A stretch of 64,000 nucleotides of DNA from Agrocybe praecox (lineage: Eukaryota > Basidiomycota > Agaricomycetes > Agaricales > Agrocybaceae), in the NCBI GenBank assembly GCA_964017145.1, contig CAXHKQ010000197.1, positions 62,001-126,000 of the forward strand. The letters are read 5' to 3'. Positions 11,105-23,464 of this stretch are shown in pieces. The translations under genes were made by a program, and so were the position numbers. Position 1 is the first letter of the stretch. Every line of letters starts with the position of its first letter. The notes beneath the pieces were generated by a model. The model was not told where the DNA came from. It saw only the letters and a program-made list of their open reading frames with translations, and searched no databases.

Positions 11105-13097
11105 ATGTTGGCCCCTCTATCGGGCACCTCAATGTTCCGGCAATGCTGCCATCTTGTAATTGTGAAGCTCGACGATGGATGCCGTGTCGTCTCAACCAGT
11201 ACGCGCCTTTTCTCTGATATGCCATTGTGTTCACTAGGCCACGAGTGGTTGGGCTGGATTTCCTTTCTTCATGTATGGCACATGGGCCTTGGGCCGTCCT
11301 CTGGCGGCCACTGCTATAGCATCCTTTTTTTTATTGCGAATAAATCTTCTTCAATTCTTTCTATTGTTTCCATTTTACTCCATTTGCGCGTTTTTTTTTG
11401 CGCCAGCATTTGTGGACGAGGAACTGCAGCCGTCGTTTGCTTGCCGCCATAAAACAACTATTTCTTTTCTTTTCTTTTTCTATCTTACGCAATGACGTGC
11501 GTTGTTTCTTTGCAAATTATCTTACTGACTAATTTTCTTTCTCTATTCACAGACGCTCAAATCGTCCGTCATCGAAACCTATAAATACATCGGTATATTC
11601 CTCGAATACACCTCTAGGGTCAAACTATTCGACCACATCCTCGCGCACCGATGCCTGCACCAAAAAGATGGAGCAAAGATATTCTCCCAACTCATTCCGT
11701 GTGTCTGGTACATCCACCCATCGCGATTCGAAGCTGGACCGACAGCCAGCCGAACACGTTTGGAAGAAAGAGGGTAGAAGATCCGGAGAAGCAAGAGATG
11801 GAGTAGCATCAAGGGGCAGCGACAACGCGAACGTCACGCTGACACCTAGGGCGCAGAGCCATCGTCCAGAGGCGAGGAGTAAGAGGTCGGCGTCGTCCGA
11901 TATCGTTCCGCCGATTGTTACCACCGCCGTCGCTGGTCAGACAAGTACCACCGTATCCACGCCCACCCCCAGCCGTTCGACCCAACCTGAACACACCCAC
12001 GAGAGCTTGCGCTCGTCACCCGTTACTGGCGTAACCATCGACCCTTCTGTATCGCTCCTCGCTTTTCCACCCTCTGTCGTTTCCAAGCCGGCTGTTAACA
12101 AACCTCAACCGGCTACATCGCAGAACAAGGAAAGTCCTGGCTAGAAGTATTTCGCTGGCCCTGCTGCGCTGGGTCTGAACAAAGGCGATCCGTTCGCATT
12201 TTGTATCGGAGCTGCTTCCAACCACCTCTCACCACCCGGTCAATCCAGCCCATGGAGCGTTTAGATATCTCATCCAAGTCGAATACTATTCGGAGTCGAA
12301 GGAACGAGGAAGGAGACAGCCAAGCGGAGCTAGGAGGAAAGAGGATCATAAACAAAGTTCTTCGAATGAGAAGGCTATACCTGGCCTGCCTCCTTCAGCA
12401 GCAGCAGCACCGACAACTTATCGTGCGCCTGCGGTTCCGAGTACATTACCCCCAGCGCCAGCGGGGGAAAGCCTTGCTCCTTACCCTGTTACGCCTAGCA
12501 TGGAGGACACTCAGATGTCGATAAAGACAGTCCGCCTACCCAGACGCAGACACCTATTGCGAAGAGGCACAAAATGGGCCACTCTTCTTCGAGCAGCACC
12601 GTCAACCGGCCTGGTGAGAAGGATGCCAAGGATCAGCAGCTTACACTTCCCTCTCCATCTGGTGCGTCCTCAGCCCCGAGGAGCGGAATACTTCGTGGGC
12701 TGCTGGTGAGGAAGCAATCGTCCCCAAGTTGCGTCGGTGTTCCTCCCGAATCGGCAGCAGAGTCATCCCATGGCCCTTCAAACACACCGGCATTCGATGA
12801 CGAACATTCCATCGTCGATGGCGAGCCACTGCCCTCGATCGGTGGGCTTGTAGCATTTTCCAGCGTCAGTCCTATCCAACTGTTATGTCACCTGGACAGG
12901 GTGCATTCCTTTTCTCCAGCGCCTCTGGTTCTGGCACGGTTGGACCAGTATATGGTGATCCATTGAAGGACGCTGGGGACGAAGTGCGGTTCAGCGTCGA
13001 GCTGGCGAGGTTGGATAGGCTGAATGATGCATATAGCTTGGATATTGGAAGGTTGAAGGAGATCCAAGGAGTTATCGGTTTTTGTATGATACATTGA
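11105..13097 (+). pseudogene. SNF1/CAMKL-type Ser/Thr protein kinase, activation segment deleted
   Basis: Seen: RHLN-like helix-C sequence near 11130 and IVKLDD in another frame near 11158. An exon after an acceptor at about 11551 reads VIETYKYIGIFLEYTSRVKL then FDHILAHRCLHQKDGAKIFS, which are kinase subdomains V-VIa. VWYIH is followed in a shifted frame by HRDSKLDR, so the catalytic loop HRDxKxxN has lost its Asn. The DFG activation segment and C-lobe are missing, and sequence passes directly into a long Ser/Pro/Thr-rich linker (11720-12960). Near 12990-13070 the text DEVRFSVELARLDRLNDAYS resembles a KA1-like C-terminal domain. Known role of the family: energy or polarity signalling kinases. 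This copy cannot be catalytically active. Frames change at least three times. Confidence 0.75.
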
Positions 13098-15570
13098 GGC
13101 GTACGTGATCTTTCTCTCTTTTCTTGTTTTCTTTTTTCTTTTTTCTTCTTCGTTCTTTTCGATCCGTGTTTTCTGCTGGTGTCGAGACTGGGCTCGCATA
13201 TCAACGCCTTGTGTCTACTTAATTTCTTTTTCCCATGTTCTTACCTTTTGTCCGGGCCATCGAGCATACAAACTGATTATTTTATCCCTTTTACAGGCGT
13301 GTGGACCTTTCGGTTGCTCGTGCCTAGATGTCGAACCTCTCATCCACCATCACCACCACCACCTCTTCATCGTCATCGTCGTCACCTATGCACTTATGCC
13401 ATCCATCCATGACCCAATACTTATGCCCAAACCATCCCTACACACACGCACACACGCATTCACATTCACACTCACAAACTCCTTGCGTATGTGTATGCGC
13501 ACCTCACACAATAATCGTCGTAACTATCCCACCTTTATAATAAACGCATAAACTTGCGTGCGCTGCCACATCACATTTCATTCTGACTCGTTTGTAACTT
13601 CGGACCGTCTGACTCCATGGGTATTTGACGATGGTGTTTGGGGGATTCGATCGAAGTGCTGGCTTGGAATTGGAATAGGGATCGGCGAAGGTGATCTAGC
13701 ACGTTCTGGTTGGAGGGGGTGGGAGGAGGAGGAAAATAGGGATACAATCGTCGTCGCTAGGAGGGATGGTGATCCGGGGTGTTGGATAGCTGGCGGTCGC
13801 AGTCGTATTTGGGGAAGACGGGCGAGGTTTTCTTTTTTGTCAAATTACTTTCTGCGACACGCTTGATCTCATCACTTTTCGAATCTTCGATATCTGGGGC
13901 CGAATTTTTGTTTTCCGATATGTATATTTTTCTTTTTTTTTTATGTTTCGTTTCTTTTTTCTTTCTCCATCCCTTCATTCTTCTGATGACTTCCTTGTGG
14001 ACCTTGCTGTCCGTTCTCTGTTTCTTTCCTTCTTTCAGAAATTATTGTTTCTGTACTGTGAAGGAAGAAAAAAGAATCGACACTTTGCATGATCATAGAG
14101 GTGATAAAAGAAGGAAGTAGAGTGAACGAAAGGCGGATCACGATAGAAACACGATGACTTGGGTTGAAGGCGATCAATAAATAGAGGAGCCAAGCCATGC
14201 ACACAACGGCAGACAGATGGGGGGCGCGAACAAAGAACACAAGTTTTCATGACAGACAGGGAGAGAGTCAGAACAGAGTGAAAATGGATGGGAAGGGAAC
14301 ACAAAGAAAAGCAAAGGTTTTAAAGGCGACAAAACCAACGAGGGGACAACTGTGACGGAAGGGATAGTAGTAAATGGGAGGAGATTGATTAAAACGACAG
14401 CAAATACAAACTCCAAGAAGTGGCAAACTAGGTGGTCTTGGTGCATCCAGGAGGCCAAACATGCACCCATGCAACAAGATCAACAGAGACGATGATTCCA
14501 ACTCACCATGCTTGTTGTCAAATTCTCATGGATCCTTCCCTCATCAGGGGGTACTTTTTTCTGGTTATTTGCTACTTTCAACAATGACATTGGTTGGATT
14601 AGCATCTAGATTTGCCACAAAAATTTTAAACCTTCCTCCACCTCTTATCGCTTTCTCCGGATCGCCTCAAGTTCCCATTCTTTTAACGACGGCCGCATCG
14701 GCCTCATCATTGCCTTTGCGTCGGTCGCAACGCCTTCGGCGGGCTCCTTCCACCGCTACTCTACACCAACGCACTCTTTAATCAAGACTGACATTCCTGT
14801 TTTATCCAGGATCCCTTCCACTCGTTCAACCTCGTTTTTATCGGAAGTCGTACCGTTTCTCGCACACGCCTGCTGACACCGTATCTTGGTCTCGGTAGCA
14901 CGCCATCCTTCTATACCGGGTTCATACATTTATCGGCCCGGTAGGAGTGTCGGTGGAGATGCTGCTTTACAATAGAATTCCTGCACAAAATTCGCCCCTA
15001 GGACTCGAATCATCTTGCCCATAACTATGTATATTCATACGTTACTTTAGACAATAGAGCACGCTCGAGAGCGTGTTTAATTTTAGTACTTACTACCTAT
15101 AGATAGACCATTAACTGCAACACAAGTGAAATAAAAGGAAATTGAATTGTTGAAATTGTTGAAAAGTCATAGTTGTAGCGACCCCATTCTTTACATAGGT
15201 TTGCGGTAGCGCGACCTTCAATTCTAAGAGGGTATATTCTTCGATTGATTCACCCTTTGTATTACAGAAATAGCCTAACCATTTGAGATAGTGTCAGGCT
15301 AATAATGGGTATGCAGCTGGCGCGTTAACCATGGTCGGAAAGTAGCCAATATCTTCCCAGATATTGTAACGATGACCCTGAACGATATATTCTAGAGTTG
15401 GTCAATCAAAATAGACAACAAAGATCAGGACATACAAATTATCATCTGTGATATAAATCGGCAAGAACTGAGTGTTTTTTTCTAAAATCATGGTTAGCTA
15501 TATGTTGAGTCATTGACGTAAAGGCGATGCAACTACTTGGAACAAACCTATGTACATATGGGTAATCATT
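13098..15570. other. Low-complexity tail and unannotated spacer
   Basis: CT-rich sequence and short trinucleotide or CA-rich runs at 13340-13480 (His/Ser/CA-type) follow the kinase remnant. Overlapping minus-strand frames at 13940-14500 are compositional. A small perfect hairpin (GCACGCTCGAGAGCGTG) sits near 15061-15077. No gene was recognised. Confidence 0.45.
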
Positions 15571-15574
15571 GCGT

Positions 15575-16344
15575 TATGGCAAGTTGCTATTTTGTAAAGC
15601 CGTCTGTTGATGCATAAGGAAGCGGCAGGAATCGCGACAGCAATTCCTACCATTAGACGCGTAACTGCAGACAAGGATTAGAAGCTCGGTATCTTTTGCA
15701 TATGAAAACTGCGAAAATGGCACAAAAGCCAAGATCCTGGCGAAGCTCCAACAACGCGGTGACAGAAAAAACACACCCGACCAAGTAAGAGGTATCCTTT
15801 ATCATCCCCATCTCCTATGACATAACTGCCAACGCTGCTGCTTCCTGAGCAACAGGCTTTTCCACCCTGAACAGGGCTAAGCAAGCAGCATCAGCGGCTT
15901 GAGGTGTTTCTGCTACAAACGAGCATCAGCAAGGCCTAGGAGGTTGTTAGGACTTACTATAAACTCCTCTTCAGAGCAACGTATTGTAGCCTTCTTAAGG
16001 CCTGTCGCGGAGCTTGAACATCATCAACAAGGTAAGGGTAAAAAAAGGGATGATGGACAACGGTTACTTACCCATTTCAACGAACAAAAACGCTGCACAC
16101 CTGTCCTCAGCGCCTGCAGGGAGAGGATACAATCCTGAAAGTTGAGGGGTTAGCACCCTTTCGCAAGTCATCTCGCAGGCTCCAGGCCAGAGTGTACTTC
16201 GACAGATATCGCTGCGGTCGAAGTTATCCTGACCCAACCTTCGTGACAAACAAGCTTGTGGTATGGATGGACCCTACGCCTAGCCCCCCTATTACACCAC
16301 GCGGAAAGAACACGGGTCCACATTACGCTGACATGCTGCAAGTA
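15575..16344 (-). other. Unrecognised minus-strand small-exon sequence
   Basis: Donor-like motifs on the minus strand occur near 15955 and 16068 with open blocks between (for example VLTPQLSGLYPLPAGAEDRC). The stretch ends abruptly at the left boundary of the inverted duplication (16344/16345). Function unknown. Confidence 0.25.
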
Positions 16345-16885
16345 CAAGACGTGGAATTTGAGCCCGTCTGGCCCAACTCTGGTTCATGTCCTTGGCTGCT
16401 CGGTCTGTGATGTTCCGTTCGAACTATTGATGTCCTTGACGAAGATCTAAGAAATGAGAGGTGATTAGAGCGACGTTCGGATACCATATGGCCGCATATA
16501 CGTGCCCGAAAAGGGGGATATAGGAATGGAAATTGCCACAAACACCGAAAGAAATTATAACGATCCACGAAGGACGTCGACGTTGAGAATCCACCTCGGC
16601 GAACGAGAAAATAGAAGCGAAAAAAACGGGAAAAAGATAGCGCAACGAACCTTGCGATCATCTTCCGAAACCCCCGCACGTTGCCTACTCAGCACTTTAC
16701 TAGCAAAAAAACCCATTCTTCTCTCCGGGAGCTGACGTCAAGCTCGTTCGTCCCCCAATCTTCACCCGCTGGCGTGGGCCTCCTGTCAACGCGATGCGTT
16801 TCAGTAACTGCACGTCGTTGAGAGGATGCAGATAAAACGTCGGGAATAGCGCGTTCGGCAGTCAAGCAGCAACCACCAAAGAACT
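16345..16885 (-). pseudogene. FHA-domain protein fragment (paralogue 1), left copy, truncated
   Basis: Minus-strand reading: FYLHPLNDVQLLKRIAL, QRVKIGGRTS, then after a one-base shift in a run of seven T's, FFASKVLSRQRAG. After an intron comes IFVKDINSSNGT. These are the R-G/S/N-loop blocks of a forkhead-associated phosphothreonine-binding domain as in fungal SLMAP/Far10-type proteins. It ends at the duplication boundary 16345 inside the domain; the same fragment continues further in the right copy. The frameshift and loss of the usual HAEVW block make it non-functional. Confidence 0.75.
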
Positions 16886-18086
16886 TATTTTGGGTGAGAA
16901 ATGATGGCAGAGGATCAAGTTGAGGATCTATAAGGTGCAACGTTAGTTGGGGGGTTTGAAATTCAAAAGTGAAAAGGAGGAGTTACCCAAACGGAACGCG
17001 CGTCATTGGGTCCTGAGCACTTTAGGGCCGGGAGGACCAAACAAGGCCCTCCACCTTTGGCGTTTCCACTTCCGAACAACCTCCGCCTCTTGCTTCCAAC
17101 CCCCATGCCTTTCAACACCAAAAGGCAAATGCCTCCCGCCCTTCTCCCTGCCTCTCCCCTCACTTACTCCAGTCGCGCTTCAACAGATTCAAAACTGGAA
17201 CCGCAGCGCCAATTCGAAGCAGGCCAAGCCTTTCCCTAGAAGCTACATCCCAGCGCCCAAAGAGACTTGGGAGGAGGCAGGTGAAACGCAGCTCTTATTC
17301 TCGCCGTTAGAAACAACGCCTCTGACGCCTGCCTTTAAGTCAATGGATATGTACGGCACACGGACGCGCAGCGTTGGCTCATTGGATGTTCAGAATGCCT
17401 ATTTTTCAAAGGATGCGCCCCTTAAGGACGGGTCAAATGGTGCTGATGGCTCTATTGGGAATGGCACCGATGGATTTTCTGGGAGCAGCTCCGCCGGTAG
17501 CAGTGCAGCCGTCCAGGCCTCGACGGCAGTTGCTGCTTGACCATCGAACGTGCCGTTCCTGAGGCTTTATCTGCACCCTCTCAACAACGCAAGGTTACTG
17601 AAGCGCACCATGCTGCTGGTGCTACCTGGCCTGCCGCCACTACTGCCATCGAATACCTCCGGCTCGGCTGAAAACTCCGCATCTTCGCCAACATCACCAT
17701 CAACGACCGCCTCCTCAACCCCTCCGCCGACAGAAGGTGGAGAAGCCCCTGCATCGCCATCGGCTGCGGCTGTGGAAGCTTTACAGGCCCTACTCCGCAA
17801 GACGCAGGCAGCTACCGGTCATCTGGACGAAGTGCGGAAGCCGGGGGGTGTTTTTTTGCGCACCACGATGGGATGAGGGGGGAGGTTGAGTTGCTGAACG
17901 GGCATACCAGGAAGGTTACAAACCCTCAGAAGGAGAGTGGGGGCCTGGATGGGGACGGGTTACTTCTCAGGCACCTTCCGGATGAGTGGATAATCGACAT
18001 AAGGAAGGAGACCCGATGCCAAGCAGTTATACGGAGGGGGCTGCGTCGGAGGGAAAGAAGGGCAATCAGGCTCTGACATGAGCAGC
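16345..18086 (+). repeat. Inverted duplication, left copy (1,742 bp)
   Basis: This segment is the reverse complement of 23991-25732, with paired coordinates summing to 42077. Every reading frame longer than 60 codons lying wholly inside has an identical counterpart, and several aligned stretches were checked base by base without a mismatch. Sequence diverges sharply outside 16345 and 18086. It contains two head-to-head fragments of an FHA-domain gene. Confidence 0.93.
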
Positions 18087-18510
18087 ATCACTGCTGTCGC
18101 TGCATTGCATGGGCTGGAGAGTGTGTGGGGGGATAAAAGTAGGCTTGATTTGGTAGGATTGCGATGGGCTGCCTGATGAGACCGGGTGTTGCTGAAGGAG
18201 AATGGGATTGAGCCGCATGCGGAAACAACAACGGCTGCACATAATGAGGCTAAGGCTGCAGAGGCGGTGGGGGAGTTGGAGATGGCAGAGTGAGGCGGAA
18301 GGAGGAGGATCTGGAAGTGGATCGAACTAGAACCCATTGCACCCATGCGAAGAGGCGCGTCAGCATCTTCTTCACCCCCATCGCCGTCGTCTCTTCCGGC
18401 TTTGACTGATTATGCAAGCTGTGCGGAAGACATGTACGAGCAGGTCGCACTGCCGTCGAAGCAGATCGGCGCCGTTATGGATCCGATGAGCCAGTTGGAG
18501 GCTTAGCATT
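16947..18510 (+). pseudogene. FHA-domain protein (paralogue 2), left copy: N-terminal tail and coiled coil, FHA core deleted
   Basis: A 197-codon frame (16947-17540) gives a Ser/Pro-rich tail with SMDMYGTRTRSVGSLD. Near 17541-17620 another frame reads LRLYLHPLNNARLLKR, homologous to the start of the FHA domain in paralogue 1. It then jumps to ASSTPPPTEGGEAPASPSAA and a coiled-coil-like stretch (VEALQALLRKTQAATGHLD), so the FHA core is absent. Beyond the duplication edge at 18086 similar coiled-coil sequence continues to about 18510 (ELEMAE, YASCAEDMYEQVALPS), so the inner edge of the left copy is the natural one. Several frame changes are needed. Assignment of the N-terminal tail to this gene is inference. 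Confidence 0.6.
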
Positions 18511-19003
18511 CATTTTTGCAGGCGACGATTGAGGGCTTGTAGGATGGGGTATGCATTCACCTCGGAGAGTTTTGATAGAATCTGCGAATTGGAAATTCTG
18601 GCTCTTGCGATAATCCGAGTTTCACTAGGAGTTTTAATCTGCGATTCAACATTCAGATGCCATTCTTGTCGTTTATCCTGCAGTAACCTTGATGTTGTTT
18701 GTTGAAAAGTAATAATGGACAGCCATTGAAAACATTTTAAGTTTGCAAATTACTTGCCACTGGCATGGTATCAAGATAAAAACCGAATTACGTAGATTCC
18801 AAATGGATGGAAGTCGTAGGATAGAATATATAGATAAAGAACAACATATAACTACTAAGAGATAAGCGCAGTCCTACGGCACCTGCATTTCGTGAGCATT
18901 GTGCACTCCTCGCTTTCTCCATACGACTGCAACATGGCCAACCAGACAATATCCAGGCGTCATCTTCTTGACCGGGGCTGTCCCATGTATACAAAGCAGA
19001 ACT
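18511..19003. other. Spacer between FHA remnant and the 1,229-aa gene
   Basis: AT-rich, no gene seen. It holds the 3' flank of the minus-strand gene that ends at 19004. Confidence 0.5.
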
Positions 19004-22000
19004 TCAGTTGGGCAAGAGAACAAGCAGATCAGACTTCAGCTCTTCCTTGACTTCGGAGGTGAAGTCAACCCAGATGTTGCATTGATTCTTCTGGATACCC
19101 TCATATTTCTTCAGGAGATGTGTTCGTAGGCCCCCATAGGAGACCAAAAGCTTGCAGTTGTTGACCCTCAAGTGGCTATTCCAGACGCTACTTGTGACCC
19201 TATGGAACGCTTCTACAACCTGAATGCGCTTTCAAGTACATGTGAGTCAGATAGTAGCGAAACACCCACTACGATAGCTGCATCAGCAGCACATTCAACC
19301 TCGACCTCGACCTCGAGCCCCCTCTGGTATAGTAGTCGGGCTGTGATACCAACCAATAGTTCGTCCCCAAACTGAAATGAAAATCGTAGTGAGTGATGAC
19401 TTCTGTAAATGCATTTCAACATTCGCACCTTCGTGCTTTCCGAATTTTTTAGATAAGATAAATCCTCCAAGCTGAATTTGGGATTACCGGAGAGCTTAGA
19501 AACTGCATATTTAATCCCAAACTCCAGAGCACTCTGGTAACAAAGGCAGCGCAAGATGAGCGGGGAACTAACTGATGTAACCCCATGCCAGTCCCGTATT
19601 ACGGGGCCTACACCCATGAGAGCATGCCAAACCTCACTGACGGCGATATGGGCATATGGGTTGTGAAGACGTAAGAACCGGACTGGGGGGAAATGATTGG
19701 ATATCCAGCCGTAGTTCTGAATTGAAGTAAATCTAACGTGTTGTGCCTGTTGATCAACTGGGGATGGGGCAGCTTCTCCTTCATGAAGCCTCCAAAGATT
19801 AGTGTCAAACAAGTTTCTTGTGATGGCGCTGAAATGAAATGGAGTAAGGGCAACTCCAAGCGCATCTGCAGTTGCCTGTTCAACGATCTTCGCAACCTTG
19901 GTCCCATTCCATGCCCAAATTCTCTTGCCTCTGTGGCAGGGATAAATGTTTGCCCAAATAAAAGTTTTATATTTGGGGGGAGTTAATCCAAATGAGGAGA
20001 GAATCTGCGACACAACGGGCCGGATAACAAAGAGGTAAAGACTAAGTGGTCTTGTAACCTCAGCAGGGAGGATAAAGAGTCGAATCCCTTTATTCCAGAG
20101 TCCCTTGCGGGAGTGTGGGTCTGTAAAGGCGAAGACACCATTTCGTAGGAGAAAGAGATGTCTTCCCTCATTCTCTCCTCCATTAAAGCGCAGACATCCA
20201 TACCGGGATTCATGGATTCCGGGGACACAAGCTGCTGTAAAAACCGTCGCAAGAGATGCTAGCGTTGTATCTTGCTCCATGTCTAGCCATGAATTCACAG
20301 CACAGTATTGAATTGGATTATCCTCAGAGGCAAATTGAAACCGGTTTTCCTGAGGATGCAAGAGGGCATCCTGAAATTTTTTCATCCAAAATTCAATGAA
20401 TACTCGATTGGCATGCTGCATGCCCAAGTGGTCTGGGGAGTCAAGATCATCCGTTAAGAGCTCAGAAGGAAAGTCTGAGATGGATGGGATGAAATTAGAG
20501 GGTAAAAGTGCTTCGATAGAGGAAGTAAATGAAATAATCGATTTTTGCACTAGCGTTGCCAATTTGCAGAAAGGTAGGACAACATCCTTTCCCAAGAGCT
20601 GGGGGATGACTACAGCATTCGAAGTGAGCACCGTCGGTATAGTGGTTCCTTTTGGTTCTTTTTTGCTTGCAGCTTGAGCTTCCATCCAAATTCTGGTATT
20701 TCGCTGGAAAGGCGTTACATTGGCAGCTTCCTGGCCTACTTTTTGCAGGACCAGGTGGAGGTTTTGTTTTAAAAATCTAGAAGATATTATTTATGCGATG
20801 AAATGCGAAAATTGAACTAAAGCGCACTTGACAAGTTTTGCATGGTCGCTTAAACCACCCGTCTCATTTGCGCCATGACTATCGGCATCCTGTCGGACTA
20901 CGTATGAAATTAGAAATTTATATAACTCTCTGGACTGTAACGGACTTGCCTGACAGCATTTTCTCAGCGTTCTGGATGAGAGTATTCAAATCTTTTTGAA
21001 ACTGCCTGTCTTGAATATCGCCGCATTCACCCTCCCTCTCTTGCGCATTTTTGCCTTTGCCTTTGCCTTTGCCTTTACCTTCATCATCATCATCTTCTTC
21101 TTCGTCTTCTTCTTCGTCTTCTTCGTCACCTCCGTCTTCGTCTTCGTCTTCGTCTTCATCTTCTTCGTCTTCTTCGTCTTCGTCTTCTTCGTCTTCTTCG
21201 TCTCCATCTCCGTCTCCGTCTTCGTCTTCATGGAGCTCAGAAGGATTGTTGTCCTTGGACAACTGCAACACTGGAAATCCTTCAGCTTCAACTTCAGTTT
21301 TGACCTTGAAAAAGAAGACCATTCTAAACAGATATTGCATTTTGCAGGATACGTTGACCACATTGCCAGCGGTTTGATGGGGGTCAATGCTGAAAAAGCG
21401 CACTAGCTGTTGCATTTCAGTGGCGGAGGCGATGTGTCCAGACTCGATGTCCACAGGGTCCAGCAAGGAGAACAGAAGTCCAGAGCAGAAATCATCGAAG
21501 TATTTTTGTCGGAGCTCAAGATCTTTCTTTGAAAGATTATGCTGATTTAGTGAGGCCTGAGAAAGTAGATAAAGTTGTTTAGATGCCGTTTTTTGAGAGG
21601 TTGGTAACAGCGAAAGCATTTGTTTAGCTGCATCCCTCTCTTGTTGCAGTAATACTTTTTTGTCCTCCATGCTGAAGTGTAGGCGAATCAAAATTGCTAT
21701 TGCGTCAACAATTGGCCTCCTGTAATTTGGTATATTTTCCACCTTCAATATCCTAAAAGGGGCAAATTTACGACTGCCCTGTCTATGGGAAGAAATCCAG
21801 AATATTAGAAGAGACCCAGCACCCAAAATGAGAAATAAGAAATTACCCTGGCCTGAGCATACGGATATAGCTACCGTGAAGAGCAGTAAGCCAGTCTTGA
21901 ACGTTGTGTAAAATTTTTGTTACCGCTGTCCGAACTTGCGCCAGCAGTTGCTCAACGGCAAAAAGCTTAGGGTCCAACTCTGGTTGCTGCAGCTGCCGCT

Positions 22001-22952
22001 TTGTCAACGGGGCCCGAATGAGAAATTGGAAGTATGAGGCTTTGACTCCGAAGGATGCGAAGACATTACACCACCCAAGCGCTTGAAACCATCTGCCGTC
22101 CGGTGGTCGTTGGTTTATAGATAATTTGTGTTTGGGTGTAGATGGCGCTTCTGATTTATAGGAAGGGAGGATGAATGTGTGACTTCTTTGTCGCCTATCA
22201 TTCTCCAGAGGAGGAAGTGCAACCGTTTGACACCATTGCTGCAAGAATTTAGAAGGAATGGCGACGTGCGAACCATGCATCCGAGAGATGTGCTGCAGTA
22301 TCGTCGCCTCTGGGCCACCTCGGTAGCTATCATTCACGGTGATCCATTCCCCGCAAATTGGGCACTGATATCGAAGTCGAATGCTGTCCTTAGTGTCTAT
22401 GGCGAGGGGATGGGCCAGCTCAGTGGGAAGGTTGATTTGGTCCGGAAGTTCAACAAGTTTGAAGTTTAAAGCCAAGATGGATTCCTCAATAATGGTGGCA
22501 AATAATTGCGCCTTTTGAGGGTGTGGAGGGATATCGGAAGCGTGTCTCCTGCGAAGGTGTCTTAGCACTGATGTCTGTGAAAGAAAAATGCCATGTCGAA
22601 GACAAAGCAGGGCGCCAGAGCTGTGGGTCATGAGTTTGAGTGTTTCGAGCCACTTTTTCGCCAGGTGTGGCTGTCCTTTGATTGCAAAGTCGTAGCCGGG
22701 GTTTAATTGGAGGTTCACATTGAACGTATGAGCAATTTCGTCATTGAGTACTGGGTGGCGGCTTATCTTCTTTTGAAGCGATCCTTGGTATACGGAGATC
22801 CAATAGATGATATCATCCCGGACTTCACTTGTTACGTCCAACTTATTGACCAGATTTATTGTCGCATTAGACACTTCCGCGTTTGCTGCTGGCGGTTCTT
22901 GTGGCTTTGTAAAAGATCTTTTGGGGTTTCCTGTACGAAGCATTAAAGCCAT
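19004..22952 (-). CDS. Large zinc-finger protein with recombinase-like C-terminal motif, six exons, 1,229 aa
   Basis: Model: complement(join(19004..19219,19270..19371,19429..20776,20828..20889,20927..21782,21847..22952)); all phases agree and no stop interrupts it. Introns are 64, 37, 51, 57 and 50 nt. Residues about 117-137 have a C...H...H pattern and about 197-226 a CPIC-x20-H-x4-H pattern, C2H2-like and reminiscent of DUF3505 fungal fingers. An acidic Asp/Glu run followed by Gly-Lys repeats lies near residues 575-640, encoded by a trinucleotide-rich tract. The C-terminal third has LYLFVIRPVV, an Arg in AITRNLF (about 995) and QHVRFTSIQNYG (about 1020-1031), an arrangement like box II of tyrosine recombinases. 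Similar text occurs in non-helicase parts of fungal telomere-linked RecQ-type proteins; that link is from memory and unproven. No helicase motifs are present. A relative lies at 62923-63960. Confidence 0.7.
21051..21230. repeat. Coding trinucleotide-type repeat (acidic run)
   Basis: Plus strand is dominated by CTTCGT and CTTCTT units with a GCCTTT array at its left end. On the minus strand this encodes an Asp/Glu run and a (Gly-Lys)n tail in the 1,229-aa protein. Likely length-variable between strains. Confidence 0.85.
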
Positions 22953-23464
22953 CGAGTTAGAGGAGAGTCAAATGGCATCTACATACCAAATCTTCGACTT
23001 TTGTCAAGCTTTCTTACAACTTCCTCTGCCATGTTCGGATTTTGGTTCATACTTTCACAAACACCACTCCCAAAGCGCTGGCAGACAATTGAAAGCCAGA
23101 TGATGGCTCCATAAGGATTGCGTTAGGTTCATCGTGTTAGCGCCGCACCCCTGAAATGTCTCCAGGTTCTAGCACTGCTTTCCCCAGGATTATTCATGCA
23201 CTCATCAAAATTATAGCGATAAATCAAGGGCGTAGTGGAACCAATGTTTTTTACCCTATGCTGCCTTTTATTTTTATGCCCCAAGGCCGACCCTACCTGC
23301 CTCTAGCGCTCAGCAATCCATCAAATTACCGCATCTGGAACCTGTCAATCATTAACGACGAGCGCAAAACGCGTGCCGATGCGCATTAGGGGTTTGCATA
23401 AGCACTGCGTAGAGACAGTGTGGGGATCGCGTATTAATAAGCACATTACTAAATAAGATGCCTA
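22953..23464. other. Intergenic region between the two internal genes
   Basis: About 510 bp between the stop of the PHD-like gene (23465) and the start of the 1,229-aa gene (22952), both on the minus strand. It presumably holds the latter's promoter. No motif was distinguished. Confidence 0.5.

Noticed and set aside
13940..14500. Overlapping minus-strand open frames up to 99 codons
   Set aside because: They reflect pyrimidine bias, have no conserved motif, and several frames are open at once.
16689..16940. Open minus-strand frame of 83 codons and its mirror at 25137-25388 as independent genes
   Set aside because: It overlaps the FHA coding block, which is read better in the other frame; the frame is opened by the seven-T shift.
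20996..21406. Long plus-strand frames of Phe/Val and of Ser opposite the acidic gene region
   Set aside because: They are antisense readings of the trinucleotide tract inside the intact minus-strand gene.
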